A stretch of 64,000 nucleotides of DNA from an uncultured Collinsella sp. (GTDB lineage: Bacteria > Actinomycetota > Coriobacteriia > Coriobacteriales > Coriobacteriaceae): the NCBI GenBank assembly GCA_937925715.1, contig CALAMG010000004.1, forward strand, positions 1 to 64,000, read 5' to 3'. The notes under the pieces were generated by a model that worked only from the letters and a program-made list of their open reading frames with translations, had not been told where the DNA came from and searched no databases. The translations under genes were made by a program, and so were the position numbers. Shown one piece after another: positions 27,682-36,810 of the stretch. How positions within the stretch are numbered: the stretch's first letter is position 1; each line of letters opens with the position of its first letter.

Positions 27682-27981
27682 ATGGCACTGACAGGAGCCC
27701 AGGTCAAGCAGCTTCGCAGCATGGCCCATCACCTCAACCCCGCCATCATCATCGGCAAGTCCGACGTCAACGAGGGCACCGTCGAGCAGACGGTCGCCTA
27801 CCTGGAGAAGCACGAGCTCGTTAAGTGCTCCGTGCTCGATGGCTCCAGCCTTTCTGCCCGCGAGGCCGCCGAAGAGCTCGCTGAGCGTTGCCACGCCGAG
27901 GTCGTCCAGGTCATCGGCCGCAAGTTCTCGCTGTATCGCGAGTCCTCGCGCAAGGACATCGAGAAGATCAAGCTCGTCTAA
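27682..27981 (+). CDS. yhbY: YhbY-type RNA-binding protein
   Basis: This 99-residue protein is a single CRS1-YhbY domain, which binds RNA and is linked to large ribosomal subunit assembly. The N-terminal half, LTGAQVKQLRSMAHHLNP, is followed by the loop IIIGKSDVNEGTV (family pattern I-G-K/x-G) and VLDGSSLSAREAAEELAE; the end VIGRKFSLYRES is typical. It is a stand-alone gene with its own terminator directly downstream. A GGGGCGCCCC-like hairpin lies about 15-30 nt upstream of the start codon. Confidence 0.93.
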   Translation: MALTGAQVKQLRSMAHHLNPAIIIGKSDVNEGTVEQTVAYLEKHELVKCSVLDGSSLSAREAAEELAERCHAEVVQVIGRKFSLYRESSRKDIEKIKLV

Positions 27982-28018
27982 GAGCCAATGATCCGGCGAG
28001 CCAACGCATAGCAAGCTT

Positions 28019-28053
28019 ACGGGTGCCCAAGTACTTCGGGCGCCCGTTTTTTA
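28019..28053 (+). terminator. Terminator of yhbY
   Basis: The stem acgggtgccc pairs with gggcgcccgt with one wobble around a 9-nt loop and is followed by TTTTTTA. It ends where the opposite-strand regulator remnant stops, so it separates convergent genes. Confidence 0.88.
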
Positions 28054-28482
28054 TCGCTCGACCAGCACGCAATTGAGCCGCCCCTCCACCAAGCGCTCGT
28101 ATAGACGCCGCGTCTCGGGCTCGGGCACGCCATTGACCTGCTCCCTCAGATGGTGCATATGCCCGCTGTACAGCTCGACGATATCGCGTCGCCGCCCCGC
28201 CGCACTGTAGACACGCATGGCGCAGCGCACCATATCCTCACGCGCCGTTTCCTGCCGAAGCCCCGACTCTGCCAGCCAAATCGCCGACTGCAGGTCGTTT
28301 TCTTCTAGAGCGGCATTTGCTCCCTTAATCATGCAATCGATGTACTTTGACTGCATAATGCGCCGCATGCGCAAAAAGTAGGTGGGATTACAACCGTTGG
28401 GAACATACAGCGGTCCGGCATAAAGCTGCTCAATCTTAAGGCACAGCTCAACTAAATGGGGCCCGCTCGCACCCGTGCGATT
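28051..28482 (-). pseudogene. Detached C-terminal BTAD part of the upstream regulator
   Basis: After the TGA at 28483-28485 the same reading frame stays open for 143 more codons to 28051, with no frameshift. It encodes LVELCLKIEQLYAGPLYVP and then helical repeats such as SAIWLAESGLRQETAREDMV and MRVYSAAGRRRDIVELYSG, which is what a bacterial transcriptional activation (BTAD) domain looks like. Restarting translation at the ATG at 28374 would give only 107 residues and has no clear ribosome-binding site. The segment therefore looks like the severed end of one gene. Confidence 0.75.
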
Positions 28483-31050
28483 TCACAAAACCTCGCGGCT
28501 TATCTGGTCAAACAGCCGTACATCGGTCTTGACGTAGTCGCCGTTGAGTCCGATGCATTCATTTTGGATGAGCACACACGACTTGCCATCCGGCGTCGGT
28601 CCCAAAGCCGACCGCAAGCGCGATATCGTCGAGTACAGGTTGTTGCGAGCGCTATTGAACTCGGCATGGGGCCACAGCTCCATGGCCAGCGTCTCACGAT
28701 CGACGAGCGCATCCATACCCAGCGCAAGCCGCTCGGCAAGTGTCGCCGCCTTCTTGCGGCGCCACATTTTGTCCGTGATGGGAAACCCGTCGCGCTCGGC
28801 GCGAAACGCACCAAACATGCGAATCTCGATATGGTCGATGGTATCAACGGCTTCAACCTCGCCGGCCTGGAACAGGCGCTCGCCCTCCCCTTCCAAATCG
28901 TCGCGCAGCGAGTACCGCGACAGCTCGCGCACGGGAAGCTTCTTGCGTATCCTGGCCGCCGGCTCGCCCAGACAATGCATGGCAAGGCGCGCAAAGAGCC
29001 GATACGATGGCTCTAGAATCCCCGTACGATTCATGGACATCCAGGCCGCAAGGTCGCTGTCTCGGCCCGCACAGGCCAAATGCAGCGCCACCGTCCAGGC
29101 TTCTGCGCCACCAACCTGCGTCTGGCTTATATCGAGTAGCTCCGCTTCCTCGCGCACCGAAACCATCGAAGTGTTACGCAGATATGCCACGCGCTCCAGC
29201 AGCAATGCGTTATCGCGCATGTACGCAATCGACTCCTCGGCAAGTTTGAGCACTTGGACCGCACGGAACTTTGCATTAACCGGCCGTCCCTCTGCCAGCG
29301 ACTGCCAACCTTCTAGCAACAGGCCAAACAGCTGAATCTGGTTGTCGCGCATGCGCACGGCAAAACGATCGAGCTCGTTGAACGCCGCGTCGTCGGTTAC
29401 CGGCAAGCCGGAAAGAAGCCGGCGTGCCGCCAACACCATGCGCACCCAGATAGCCATCGCCTTAAGCCCACGTACGTCGAGCGCCTCCCGCACCACCGTC
29501 ATCTCGTCGTCGCGCTCGCCGGTTCCCGCAAACGACCCGTCAAAGAGCTCCACCAGCATGCTATCGGCCCGTATAACAATCCCCGCGATGTCGAGCTCGC
29601 AATCGTAGGCCTTGCTCGTTTTGAGCTGCTGTAGAACGCCGCCGTCATCTCCCCGTTCGGTCAGGCATCGCTTGACCTCGATATGCGCAGACAACATATC
29701 GAGTGCGGTATGGGATGTCTCGATTTCTGGCACGGCCAGGTTCGTAGGGAGCCCAAGCCCGTTGTCCCCATAGCAGACAGCCGTCAGTGTCTGGGCCACT
29801 CTCCATGAAACAGGGTCTATTTCGCAGGCCGCCCGTTCGCCCCCGCGCTCGATGACCGATGCCATATAGCGAGCGAGCTTTGTATTGGACACGCTGACCG
29901 CTGCCAGATATACGCCAAGCGCCTCGGCAGGCGTTGGCTCTGGAGCCGGATCGTCGGCATCGATCGTGCCCAGCGCTGCTCGGCAGATATCGGCCCCGTG
30001 GCCCGTCAGAGCAAGATCGACCCCATACTGCCCAGCAAGTTCAAGGACCGCCTCACGGTCCAAAAAGGCGTCCGCCAGGCCCATCGCCGCATCGCATCGG
30101 CCCGCCTTAAGCAAAATCCGGGCCGCCCTCGGAACAAGTTCGGGGCGAACCTCGGCCACCAACTTACGCAAGCGCAAGCGTCCGTTATCCTCCGTGCCCA
30201 GACACGTAAAACTCCGCTCGGCGGGATCCAAGCCAAAGATCGGGTAGTCACGTACAAAGTAGGACTGGTCGACCATCGACAGCCTCACCCCGCAAGCCTC
30301 GAGTTCTGCGATATTGCCCTCGCCCATCAAAACCATGAGACATGCCACGCAAAACAGCGCATTATTGTCGAGCGAAGCCAGATCGGCAAGTGCCGCGCCA
30401 TATACGTTGACAATCTCGTTTTCGAGCAGGCCGGCTACGTCGCCTTGGCCATACAGACCCGTCTGCAATGCCGAAACGAGCTCGGGCACGCCCTGCGTGA
30501 GCTGATAGAAGTCGAGCGATGTGCTGATCGAAAACGCCGATGCCCACGCCGAATACTCATAGGCATGCACCTTGAGCATCTGCGCATTGATCTTAACCGA
30601 ATCGCCCAGCCCATGAATCAACTGACGATTTGAAGGACGGCAGGAGATAAAGACCCCTATCCCCATAGCGCGCAGGCCGCGAATCCTGTCGATGAGGTCT
30701 TCGGTATCGTGCTGATCGAGGTTTGGCACATTATCAATCGCGATAAGGGAGTGCGGTTTGTCTTTGAGTTCTTCGGTAACCACCTCGAGCTGCATAAACA
30801 CCTCGCGCCCAGTGGCGCGATCGGCCTCGATAATCCGCACGGGGCCTCGCGTCGGGTCGCATTTAACCTCATGGGTGTACTGCAGCAACACCGAGGTCTT
30901 CCCAAACCCGTCGGGCGCATAAAGAACCACGATGCCGGCCTTTCGGCCCTTGGCGATAAGCTCATTCATCAAGCGTTCGCGTCGCACCATATAGCCTCCG
31001 CCCAGCGGCATCAGCTCGAGCTCGTCTATACTGCTCAAATCGTTTACCAT
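28483..31050 (-). CDS. ATPase/BTAD-type transcriptional regulator, truncated by TGA
   Basis: This 855-residue protein is built like a MalT/SARP-type regulator. A P-loop (APDGFGKTS, residues 45-53) starts an NTPase domain, and a Walker B-like LIAIDN follows. A long helical middle region follows, and a winged-helix DNA-binding domain (about 730-845) contains IEIRMFGAFRAERDG and NSARNNLYSTISRLRSALG. In this family the winged helix is followed by a BTAD domain. Here the frame stops at TGA (28483-28485) right after DQISREVL, and the BTAD sequence continues in the same frame to 28051. The start ATG at 31050 follows GAGGAGCGGGC. The gene may be inactive or produce a truncated regulator. Confidence 0.8.
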   Translation of the reverse strand: MVNDLSSIDELELMPLGGGYMVRRERLMNELIAKGRKAGIVVLYAPDGFGKTSVLLQYTHEVKCDPTRGPVRIIEADRATGREVFMQLEVVTEELKDKPHSLIAIDNVPNLDQHDTEDLIDRIRGLRAMGIGVFISCRPSNRQLIHGLGDSVKINAQMLKVHAYEYSAWASAFSISTSLDFYQLTQGVPELVSALQTGLYGQGDVAGLLENEIVNVYGAALADLASLDNNALFCVACLMVLMGEGNIAELEACGVRLSMVDQSYFVRDYPIFGLDPAERSFTCLGTEDNGRLRLRKLVAEVRPELVPRAARILLKAGRCDAAMGLADAFLDREAVLELAGQYGVDLALTGHGADICRAALGTIDADDPAPEPTPAEALGVYLAAVSVSNTKLARYMASVIERGGERAACEIDPVSWRVAQTLTAVCYGDNGLGLPTNLAVPEIETSHTALDMLSAHIEVKRCLTERGDDGGVLQQLKTSKAYDCELDIAGIVIRADSMLVELFDGSFAGTGERDDEMTVVREALDVRGLKAMAIWVRMVLAARRLLSGLPVTDDAAFNELDRFAVRMRDNQIQLFGLLLEGWQSLAEGRPVNAKFRAVQVLKLAEESIAYMRDNALLLERVAYLRNTSMVSVREEAELLDISQTQVGGAEAWTVALHLACAGRDSDLAAWMSMNRTGILEPSYRLFARLAMHCLGEPAARIRKKLPVRELSRYSLRDDLEGEGERLFQAGEVEAVDTIDHIEIRMFGAFRAERDGFPITDKMWRRKKAATLAERLALGMDALVDRETLAMELWPHAEFNSARNNLYSTISRLRSALGPTPDGKSCVLIQNECIGLNGDYVKTDVRLFDQISREVL

Positions 31051-31498
31051 GCCCGCTCCTCAACTCGACCGTATGGACACTGTAGCCGCAAGACCATACA
31101 AGCCGCGCTATGAATAGAGCGACCTTGTGTTTTAGGTTGTCTTTTGGTACGAAAGCGGCAAGTTTTTGTACAGCGAGGGCCGATTGTTATTAATCCCCCG
31201 ACTAATCGGTCTTTAAGCAGGTAAATGAGCTTGTCAGCTTGTCCCATCTAAGCGGCAGTGTAACGCAGATGAACAAGGTTCAGCTATGTCATTCAACTCG
31301 CCTAGCACCCGCTACCGTCTACGACCTTTTAGTGGCATTTTTGCATAGAATCTGATATGGAATGAATCAAGCTGTTGGGCATCCGGCATTCGTCAAGCTT
31401 GCGGCAAGATTTTGGTCAAGTGGTCGGACAGGGATAGCAAAAAGGCCCCCGCAAAGCGGAGGCCTTAGGCAAGGCTATGTCGAGCTGCAGGATTCGCG
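31051..31498. other. Intergenic region with no recognised gene
   Basis: This 448-bp stretch is the upstream region of the large regulator and the downstream region of nagB. It is AT-richer than average around 31120-31350. A short hairpin (CCGATT with AATCGG) lies near 31170-31210. The nagB terminator occupies 31436-31466. I see no open frame with family features and no known RNA. Confidence 0.5.
31436..31466 (-). terminator. Terminator of nagB
   Basis: The stem aaggcctccgc pairs with gcgggggcctt with one wobble around AAA-sized loop sequence and is followed on the minus strand by TTTTGC. It lies about 33 nt after the nagB stop codon. Confidence 0.85.
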
Positions 31499-32227
31499 CT
31501 ACTCGCAGAGCGAAAGGGCGGCCTCGTCGGCAACGACAACGCAGTTGGTGTGCAGCTGCAGGATCGAAGCCGGGCACTTGGGCGTAACCGGGCCATAGCA
31601 CATATCGTGCACGGCCTGAGCCTTGGCCTCGCCGTTGGCGACAACCAGGATCATGCGGGCATACATGATGGTCTGGGTGCCCATGGTGTAAGCCTGACGG
31701 GGCACATCATCGATGCTGTCGAACAGGCGGCTGTTGGCCTGAATGGTGCTCTCGGTCAGGTCGACGCAGTGCGTACCCTTGGAGAAGTGGTCATCGGGCT
31801 CGTTGAAGCCAATATGACCGTTATTACCAATGCCGAGCAGCTGCAGATCCGGGTAACCGGCGGCAGCGACGATCTTGTCGTACTCTGAGCAGGCAGCAGC
31901 GGCATCGGGGTTGGAGCCATCGGGCACGTGCGTGTTGTTCAGATCGATATTGATGTGATCGAAGAAGTTCTCGCGCATAAAGTAGTGATAGCTCTGGGGA
32001 TCGTCGTGCGAAAGACCACGATACTCGTCCAGGTTATAGGTGCTGACCTCGGCGAAGTCGACGTCGCCCTTCTCGTACCAAGCGGCGAGCTGCTTGTAGG
32101 CGCCAATCGGGGTGGAGCCGGTGGCAAGACCCAGCACGCAATCGGGCTTGAGGATAACCTGGGCCGAGATGATATTAGCGGCCTTGCGGCTCATATCCTC
32201 GTAGTCTTTAGCTTTAATGATTTTCAT
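31499..32227 (-). CDS. nagB: Glucosamine-6-phosphate deaminase
   Basis: NagB converts glucosamine-6-phosphate to fructose-6-phosphate and ammonia, feeding amino sugars into glycolysis. The 242-residue protein has GLATGSTPIGAY for phosphate binding, catalytic Asp67 in YNLDEYRG and His138 in GIGNNGHIGFNEP. The ATG at 32227 follows GAAAGGACGCGTA; the longer frame to 32392 adds 55 residues that look like translated leader. A PTS EIIA gene and glmM lie upstream on the same strand, so amino-sugar genes are clustered, although 272 bp and a hairpin separate nagB from the EIIA gene. Confidence 0.96.
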   Translation of the reverse strand: MKIIKAKDYEDMSRKAANIISAQVILKPDCVLGLATGSTPIGAYKQLAAWYEKGDVDFAEVSTYNLDEYRGLSHDDPQSYHYFMRENFFDHINIDLNNTHVPDGSNPDAAAACSEYDKIVAAAGYPDLQLLGIGNNGHIGFNEPDDHFSKGTHCVDLTESTIQANSRLFDSIDDVPRQAYTMGTQTIMYARMILVVANGEAKAQAVHDMCYGPVTPKCPASILQLHTNCVVVADEAALSLCE

Positions 32228-32426
32228 TACGCGTCCTTTCTCGTACAAGAGAGGCAAGGCTCCCCTTACAAGCACTTGCCCGCGGCCCGCGTCGGCCGCA
32301 ACCAACGTGTGCGGCCACCAGGGCGAGGTCGCGTAATGTATGTGTCTCGTGTCTAGCCGCGTCGAGGCCCCTGCCCGTCCACGGTGACCCAAAGCCTTTT
32401 AGCCTCGGACGTTTCCCATCTTGCCA

Positions 32427-32460
32427 CGGAGAGCGTCCTCTTTCAAGGGCGCCCTCCGTA
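32427..32460 (-). terminator. Hairpin between the EIIA gene and nagB
   Basis: ACGGAG pairs with CTCCGT, and the inner GCG/CGC and TCCT/AGGG segments extend the stem. It lies 39 nt after the EIIA stop codon. No T-tract follows on the minus strand, so termination is possible but not certain. Confidence 0.4.
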
Positions 32461-32499
32461 AACGTGTTTGAATTGTAGGCTAAAGGCCAAAAGCACCAA

Positions 32500-32997
32500 C
32501 TAACGCTCGCGAGCGACGATAAGCTGGTCCATCTCCTCGACATGCTCTCCAACGGAACCCTTGATGCTCGAGAACTCAACGGAGTTGCACACCAAGATGG
32601 GAACCGTCACATCGTAGCCCTCGGCAGCAATTGCCTCGCGATCGAACTCGATGAGTACATCGCCCTTATGGACGATGTCGCCCACTTGCGCATGCACGGT
32701 AAAGTGCTTGCCCTCGAGCTGAACGGTGTCCAGGCCAACGTGAATCAGAACGTCCAGGCCATCAACTGTGTTAAGCGCAACAGCATGACCCGTGGGAAAA
32801 ATCGCCTCGACCTTAGCGTCAGCCGGCGCGATTACACGCGTGCCCGTGGGCTGAATCGCCACGCCCTGACCCAAAAGGCCGGTGGCAAACGTCTGATCGT
32901 TTACCTCGGAAAGCGGAATGACATCGCCCGAGATGGGAGCATCCAGCGTAAGGACTCGACCAGGCATGCCAAAAGACCTTAGGACTTTAGTGAACAT
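32500..32997 (-). CDS. PTS glucose-type EIIA domain protein
   Basis: This 165-residue protein is a stand-alone EIIA of the glucose family, which passes phosphate from HPr to an EIIB domain. The two active-site histidines are His71 in FPTGHAVAL and His86 in LIHVGLDTVQL; the second is the phosphorylation site. The fold continues with VGDIVHKGDVLIEFD. No EIIBC is nearby, so it must serve a permease elsewhere. The position between glmM and nagB suggests amino-sugar or glucose uptake (inference). The ATG at 32997 follows AAGGGGGAGC. Confidence 0.92.
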   Translation of the reverse strand: MFTKVLRSFGMPGRVLTLDAPISGDVIPLSEVNDQTFATGLLGQGVAIQPTGTRVIAPADAKVEAIFPTGHAVALNTVDGLDVLIHVGLDTVQLEGKHFTVHAQVGDIVHKGDVLIEFDREAIAAEGYDVTVPILVCNSVEFSSIKGSVGEHVEEMDQLIVARER

Positions 32998-33068
32998 GCT
33001 CCCCCTTAGACATACCAATAATCAAATACAGTCTTGCTAGTTTACCACTTGGCACTGGTTTTTGACCA

Positions 33069-34406
33069 TTAGGGAAGTTCGCGCTTGACAACCTCGACGA
33101 TGTCGTCAACCACACGCTGGGTCAGCTCGTGCGTCTCGGCCTCGGCCATCACGCGGACCAGCGGCTCGGTACCACTCGGACGTACCAGAATGCGGCCGCG
33201 GCCGTTGAGCTCTTTCTCGGCGGCAGCGACGGCGTCCCAAATGGGCTGGCAATCGTCCAGGCCGGCCTTGTTGTCGGAATGCACGTTGACGAGCACCTGC
33301 GGGTACTTCTTCATGATGCCGGCAAGGTCGGTGAGGGTACGGCCGGTGCGCTTGAGCACGGCCAGCAGCTGCAGAGCCGTCACCAGACCGTCGCCGGTGG
33401 TGTTGTGCTCCAGGAAGATGATGTGGCCGGACTGCTCGCCACCGATGACAGCGCCGTCCGCAAGCATGCGCTCCAATACGTAGCGGTCGCCCACGGCGGT
33501 CTGCACCATCTCAAAGCCCTGCTCCTTCATGGCGATGGAGAAGCCTAGGTTGCACATAACGGTCGAGACAATCTCGGAGTTGGCGAGCTTACCGCGAGCG
33601 GCCAGGTCAGAGCCGCAGATGGCCAGGATGTAGTCGCCGTCGATCTCGTTGCCCTCGCTGTCCACGAACAGCACGCGATCGGCGTCGCCATCGTGGGCCA
33701 GACCGATATCAGCGTGGGTGCGCAGTACAAGCTCGCGCAGGGGCTCAAGATGAGTGGAGCCGCACTCGACGTTGATGTCGGTGCCGCAGTAATCGGTGTT
33801 GATGGCATGGACCGTGGCGCCCAGGCGCTGCAGCGCGGCGGGCGTGGTCTGGCAAGAAGCACCGTGGCCGCAGTCGACGGCAACAACCAGGCCGTCGAGC
33901 TTAAGGCCGTCGAGCGTGTTGATAGCATGATCGACGTATGCCTTGCGGGCGTCCTTCATCTTGATGATGTGGCCCACGCCGGCACCGGTCGGCAGCGTGT
34001 CGGCAGCCATGGCCTCCTCGGACATGACCCAGGCGCTGATCTCTTCCTCGACAGCATCGGGAAGCTTCATGCCCTTGCGGCTAAAGAACTTGATACCGTT
34101 GAACTCCGGCGGATTGTGCGAAGCAGAAATGACGATGCCGCCGTCGAGCTCGTTTTGGACGGTGAGCAGCGCCACGGCCGGCGTAGGGATAACGCCGCAG
34201 CAGTGCGGGCGGCCGCCCTCGGCCATAATGCCGGCAGTCAGAGCACTCTCGAGCATGGTGCCCGAAAGACGCGTGTCGCGGCCGATGCAAATGTCCGGAC
34301 CAAGGAACTTGGTCGCCGCACGGCCAAGGCGAAACGCGAGGTCGCACGAGAGGTCGGCGTTGGCGACACCACGGACGCCATCGGTGCCGAAGATGTTCTG
34401 GGGCAT
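33069..34406 (-). CDS. glmM: Phosphoglucosamine mutase
   Basis: GlmM converts glucosamine-6-phosphate to glucosamine-1-phosphate for UDP-GlcNAc and cell-wall synthesis. The 445-residue protein starts IFGTDGVRG. It has the phosphoserine loop VISASHNPPE (Ser96 expected to be phosphorylated), the magnesium loop DGDADR, and the phosphate-binding RPSGTEPLVRV near the C-terminus. The length equals the family norm. The ATG at 34406 follows GGAAGGAGCGATCCT. It is downstream of rplM-rpsI, but a strong terminator separates them. Confidence 0.97.
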   Translation of the reverse strand: MPQNIFGTDGVRGVANADLSCDLAFRLGRAATKFLGPDICIGRDTRLSGTMLESALTAGIMAEGGRPHCCGVIPTPAVALLTVQNELDGGIVISASHNPPEFNGIKFFSRKGMKLPDAVEEEISAWVMSEEAMAADTLPTGAGVGHIIKMKDARKAYVDHAINTLDGLKLDGLVVAVDCGHGASCQTTPAALQRLGATVHAINTDYCGTDINVECGSTHLEPLRELVLRTHADIGLAHDGDADRVLFVDSEGNEIDGDYILAICGSDLAARGKLANSEIVSTVMCNLGFSIAMKEQGFEMVQTAVGDRYVLERMLADGAVIGGEQSGHIIFLEHNTTGDGLVTALQLLAVLKRTGRTLTDLAGIMKKYPQVLVNVHSDNKAGLDDCQPIWDAVAAAEKELNGRGRILVRPSGTEPLVRVMAEAETHELTQRVVDDIVEVVKRELP

Positions 34407-34453
34407 AGGATCGCTCCTTCCCAAGTGGACAAAACGCAGTCGTCCACCCTAGT

Positions 34454-34499
34454 CGAAAAAGAAAAGCGGGACCCGCCGAGCAATCGGCAGGCCCCGCTT
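34454..34499 (-). terminator. Terminator of the rplM-rpsI operon
   Basis: A 16-bp stem (34464-34479 with 34484-34499, few mismatches) and a 4-nt loop is followed on the minus strand by TTCTTTTTC. It lies 31 nt after the rpsI stop codon. Confidence 0.9.
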
Positions 34500-34529
34500 G
34501 TACATTGTATCTCGTAAGGAGATAAAACC

Positions 34530-34925
<396 letters not shown>

Positions 34926-34927
34926 CT

Positions 34928-35371
34928 TTAAGCCTCCAGCTCAATCTTCGTGGGGTTCTGGGCAGCATGCGGATGCTCGGCACCAGCGTAGACCTTAAGC
35001 TTGGTCATCTGGGCACGGCCGAGGGTGGTCTTGGGCAGCATGCCGCGAACGGCGCGCTCGATGACCTTCTCCGGGTGCTTCTCCATAGCCTGGCGGAAGC
35101 TCTCAGCCTTGAGGCCGCCGTTGTAGCCGCTGTGGCGATAATAGGTCTTCGTGTCGGCCTTGTTACCGGTAAGCTGGACCTTATCGGCGTTGATGACGAC
35201 AACGAAGTCGCCGCAGTCGCTGTTGGGCGTGAACTGGGGCTTGTTCTTACCGCGCAGGATCATTGCGATCTGGGTGGCAAGACGGCCCAGGACAGCACCA
35301 TCGGCGTCGACGAGAACCCAGTTGCGCTGGACCTCGCCCTGCTTGGCGTAGTGAGTCGATTTCGAAATCAC
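34928..35371 (-). CDS. rplM: 50S ribosomal protein L13
   Basis: The 147-residue protein matches L13: WVLVDADGAVLGRLATQIA, FTPNSDCGDFVVVINADKV and MLPKTTLGRAQMTKLKVYAG. It starts at a GTG (35371) preceded by GGAGGAGTCTAA, and the start MISKSTHYAKQ agrees with the family. It is the first gene of the rplM-rpsI operon; a hairpin in its leader may take part in autoregulation. Confidence 0.98.
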   Translation of the reverse strand: MISKSTHYAKQGEVQRNWVLVDADGAVLGRLATQIAMILRGKNKPQFTPNSDCGDFVVVINADKVQLTGNKADTKTYYRHSGYNGGLKAESFRQAMEKHPEKVIERAVRGMLPKTTLGRAQMTKLKVYAGAEHPHAAQNPTKIELEA

Positions 35372-35399
35372 TTAGACTCCTCCATGTACAGTACGTGTT

Positions 35400-35431
35400 G
35401 TTACAGAGATTCACGGGGCTCTGCAAGTAAC
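35400..35431 (-). promoter_or_regulatory. Leader hairpin upstream of rplM
   Basis: On the minus strand GTTA and CAGAG pair with CTCTG and TAAC, leaving a 4-nt bulge and a 10-nt loop. The hairpin ends about 29 nt before the rplM start codon. Ribosomal protein operons of this type often have autoregulatory leaders, but I cannot match it to a known L13 leader. Confidence 0.4.
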
Positions 35432-35565
35432 CCGTCCATATTACCCCGCTCGCCGTACGAGTCAACAGGTATTTTGGCTCCGACCAGAGTTTCTGCACAT
35501 GTCATCCACGAGCTGTGATTTTTCCAGCTTTTTAGCTGTTGTCATTTTTTGAGGGTTCGCCGTCG

Positions 35566-36444
35566 TTAGCGCTCAACGAACTCTTGGATTTCCGCGAGCA
35601 GGCGCTTTGCCTCCTGACGGCCCTGGATATACAGGTCCAAAAGCTTTGCCGAATCGTGCTCGACATGGCCGACCTCGACCGGCTTTTGCGGAGCAACGAC
35701 CAGCGCACGGCCCTCGCGCTCATACTTCCACAGATGCATGCGCTGGATGTTATAACGGTCGTGGCGCGTCTCGATAGCCTCGAGCAGGTAGGGGTAGTCG
35801 GCATAACGCGCACGCGCGGCCGGCAAAAACTCGTAGGGTTTTTTCTCGTACGAGCGGTCCTGCGTGACGATGACGACCGCACGGTCGAAGCCCGCCTCCT
35901 CGAGCACATGCTCGATGGGGACCGAATCGGCTACGCCGCCGTCGACGTATTTGTGCCCGTCAATCTCGACTGACGGCGTCACCAGCGGCAGCGACGTCGA
36001 GGCGCGCACGGCATCGAGGTCAAGTACGGCGCTTTTGACCGGAAGGTACGTGGCGGTTCCAAAGAGCATGTCCGTCGCGACGGCGTACATCTCGATGGGG
36101 CTCGCGTCGAACGTCTCGTTGTCAAAGGGATCCAGGCGGTCCTGGACATCGTTGAAGATAAAGTCGTAACCCACAATAGAGCCCGTGGACGCAAACGATG
36201 CGGCGCCCATAAAGCGGCTGTCGTTGCAGAAAGCCAGGTTGATGCGGTTGGCACGGCCGATCTGGTGCGACTTGTAGTTCACGCCGTTGAGAGCGCCGGC
36301 CGATACACCGTAGACAGCCGGAATCTCGACGCCAGCCTCCATGAGAACGTCGAGCACGCCTGCGGTAAACTGCCCGCGAAAACTACCGCCCTCCAAGACG
36401 AGCGCGACCTTGCCGGCGTTCTTTGCCTTATCTTCTGCAGTCAT
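35566..36444 (-). CDS. Patatin-like phospholipase
   Basis: This 292-residue protein belongs to the bacterial patatin family of lipid acyl hydrolases. The oxyanion loop EGGSFRGQF (18-26), the nucleophile elbow GVSAG (Ser48) and the catalytic Asp168 in YVDGGVADS form the Ser-Asp dyad. The C-terminal third (LPAARARYADYPYLLEAIE, HLWKYEREGRALVVAP) matches the YjjU-like subgroup. There is no signal peptide, so it acts in the cytoplasm or at the inner membrane face. Its natural substrate is not known. Repeats lie upstream. Confidence 0.9.
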   Translation of the reverse strand: MTAEDKAKNAGKVALVLEGGSFRGQFTAGVLDVLMEAGVEIPAVYGVSAGALNGVNYKSHQIGRANRINLAFCNDSRFMGAASFASTGSIVGYDFIFNDVQDRLDPFDNETFDASPIEMYAVATDMLFGTATYLPVKSAVLDLDAVRASTSLPLVTPSVEIDGHKYVDGGVADSVPIEHVLEEAGFDRAVVIVTQDRSYEKKPYEFLPAARARYADYPYLLEAIETRHDRYNIQRMHLWKYEREGRALVVAPQKPVEVGHVEHDSAKLLDLYIQGRQEAKRLLAEIQEFVER

Positions 36445-36519
36445 ATTGACCTCCTGCGATTGCGTTTTGGCTTTCTTCTACCCAGTTTTGGGATGGCGAG
36501 CGCGTGGGTTTTTCGAGGC

Positions 36520-36806
36520 GGCAGGTGAAGCGGAAAGTGTGTCCCGTTCTCAGAGCAAATTCCGGGTCTCATTTTCCGCTGAGCCCGTCATCAGGAAAAT
36601 GAATCCCATTTCGAGCTTAGATTCCGGGATGCGCTTTCCGCTTGATGTGTCATCCGGAAACTACGTCCCACTCTACGGCTCGATTCCGGGTCGCAGTTTC
36701 CGCTTGAGGTGCCATCCGGAAACTACGTCCCAGTCTGAGCGCGGATTCCGGGATGGACTTTCCGCCTGGGCCGCCATTGGGAAAGCGCGTCCCACTCTGC
36801 GTCACT
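36520..36806. repeat. 62-bp tandem repeat array
   Basis: Units begin with ATTCCGGG at 36559, 36621, 36683 and 36745, exactly 62 bp apart, with a partial unit before them from about 36520. Each contains TTTCCGC, then CAT(C)CGGAAA about 14 nt later, which can pair, and ends in GTCCCA-CTC-like sequence. Units diverge at roughly a quarter to a third of positions. No open frame explains it. Confidence 0.85.
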
Positions 36807-36810
36807 GAGG

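Noticed and set aside
28483..28485. TGA read as selenocysteine
   Set aside because: The position is not a catalytic site, the protein is a regulator, and no SECIS-like hairpin is evident right after the codon.
36559..36806. CRISPR array
   Set aside because: The whole 62-bp unit repeats, not a short repeat with unique spacers, and no cas gene is present.
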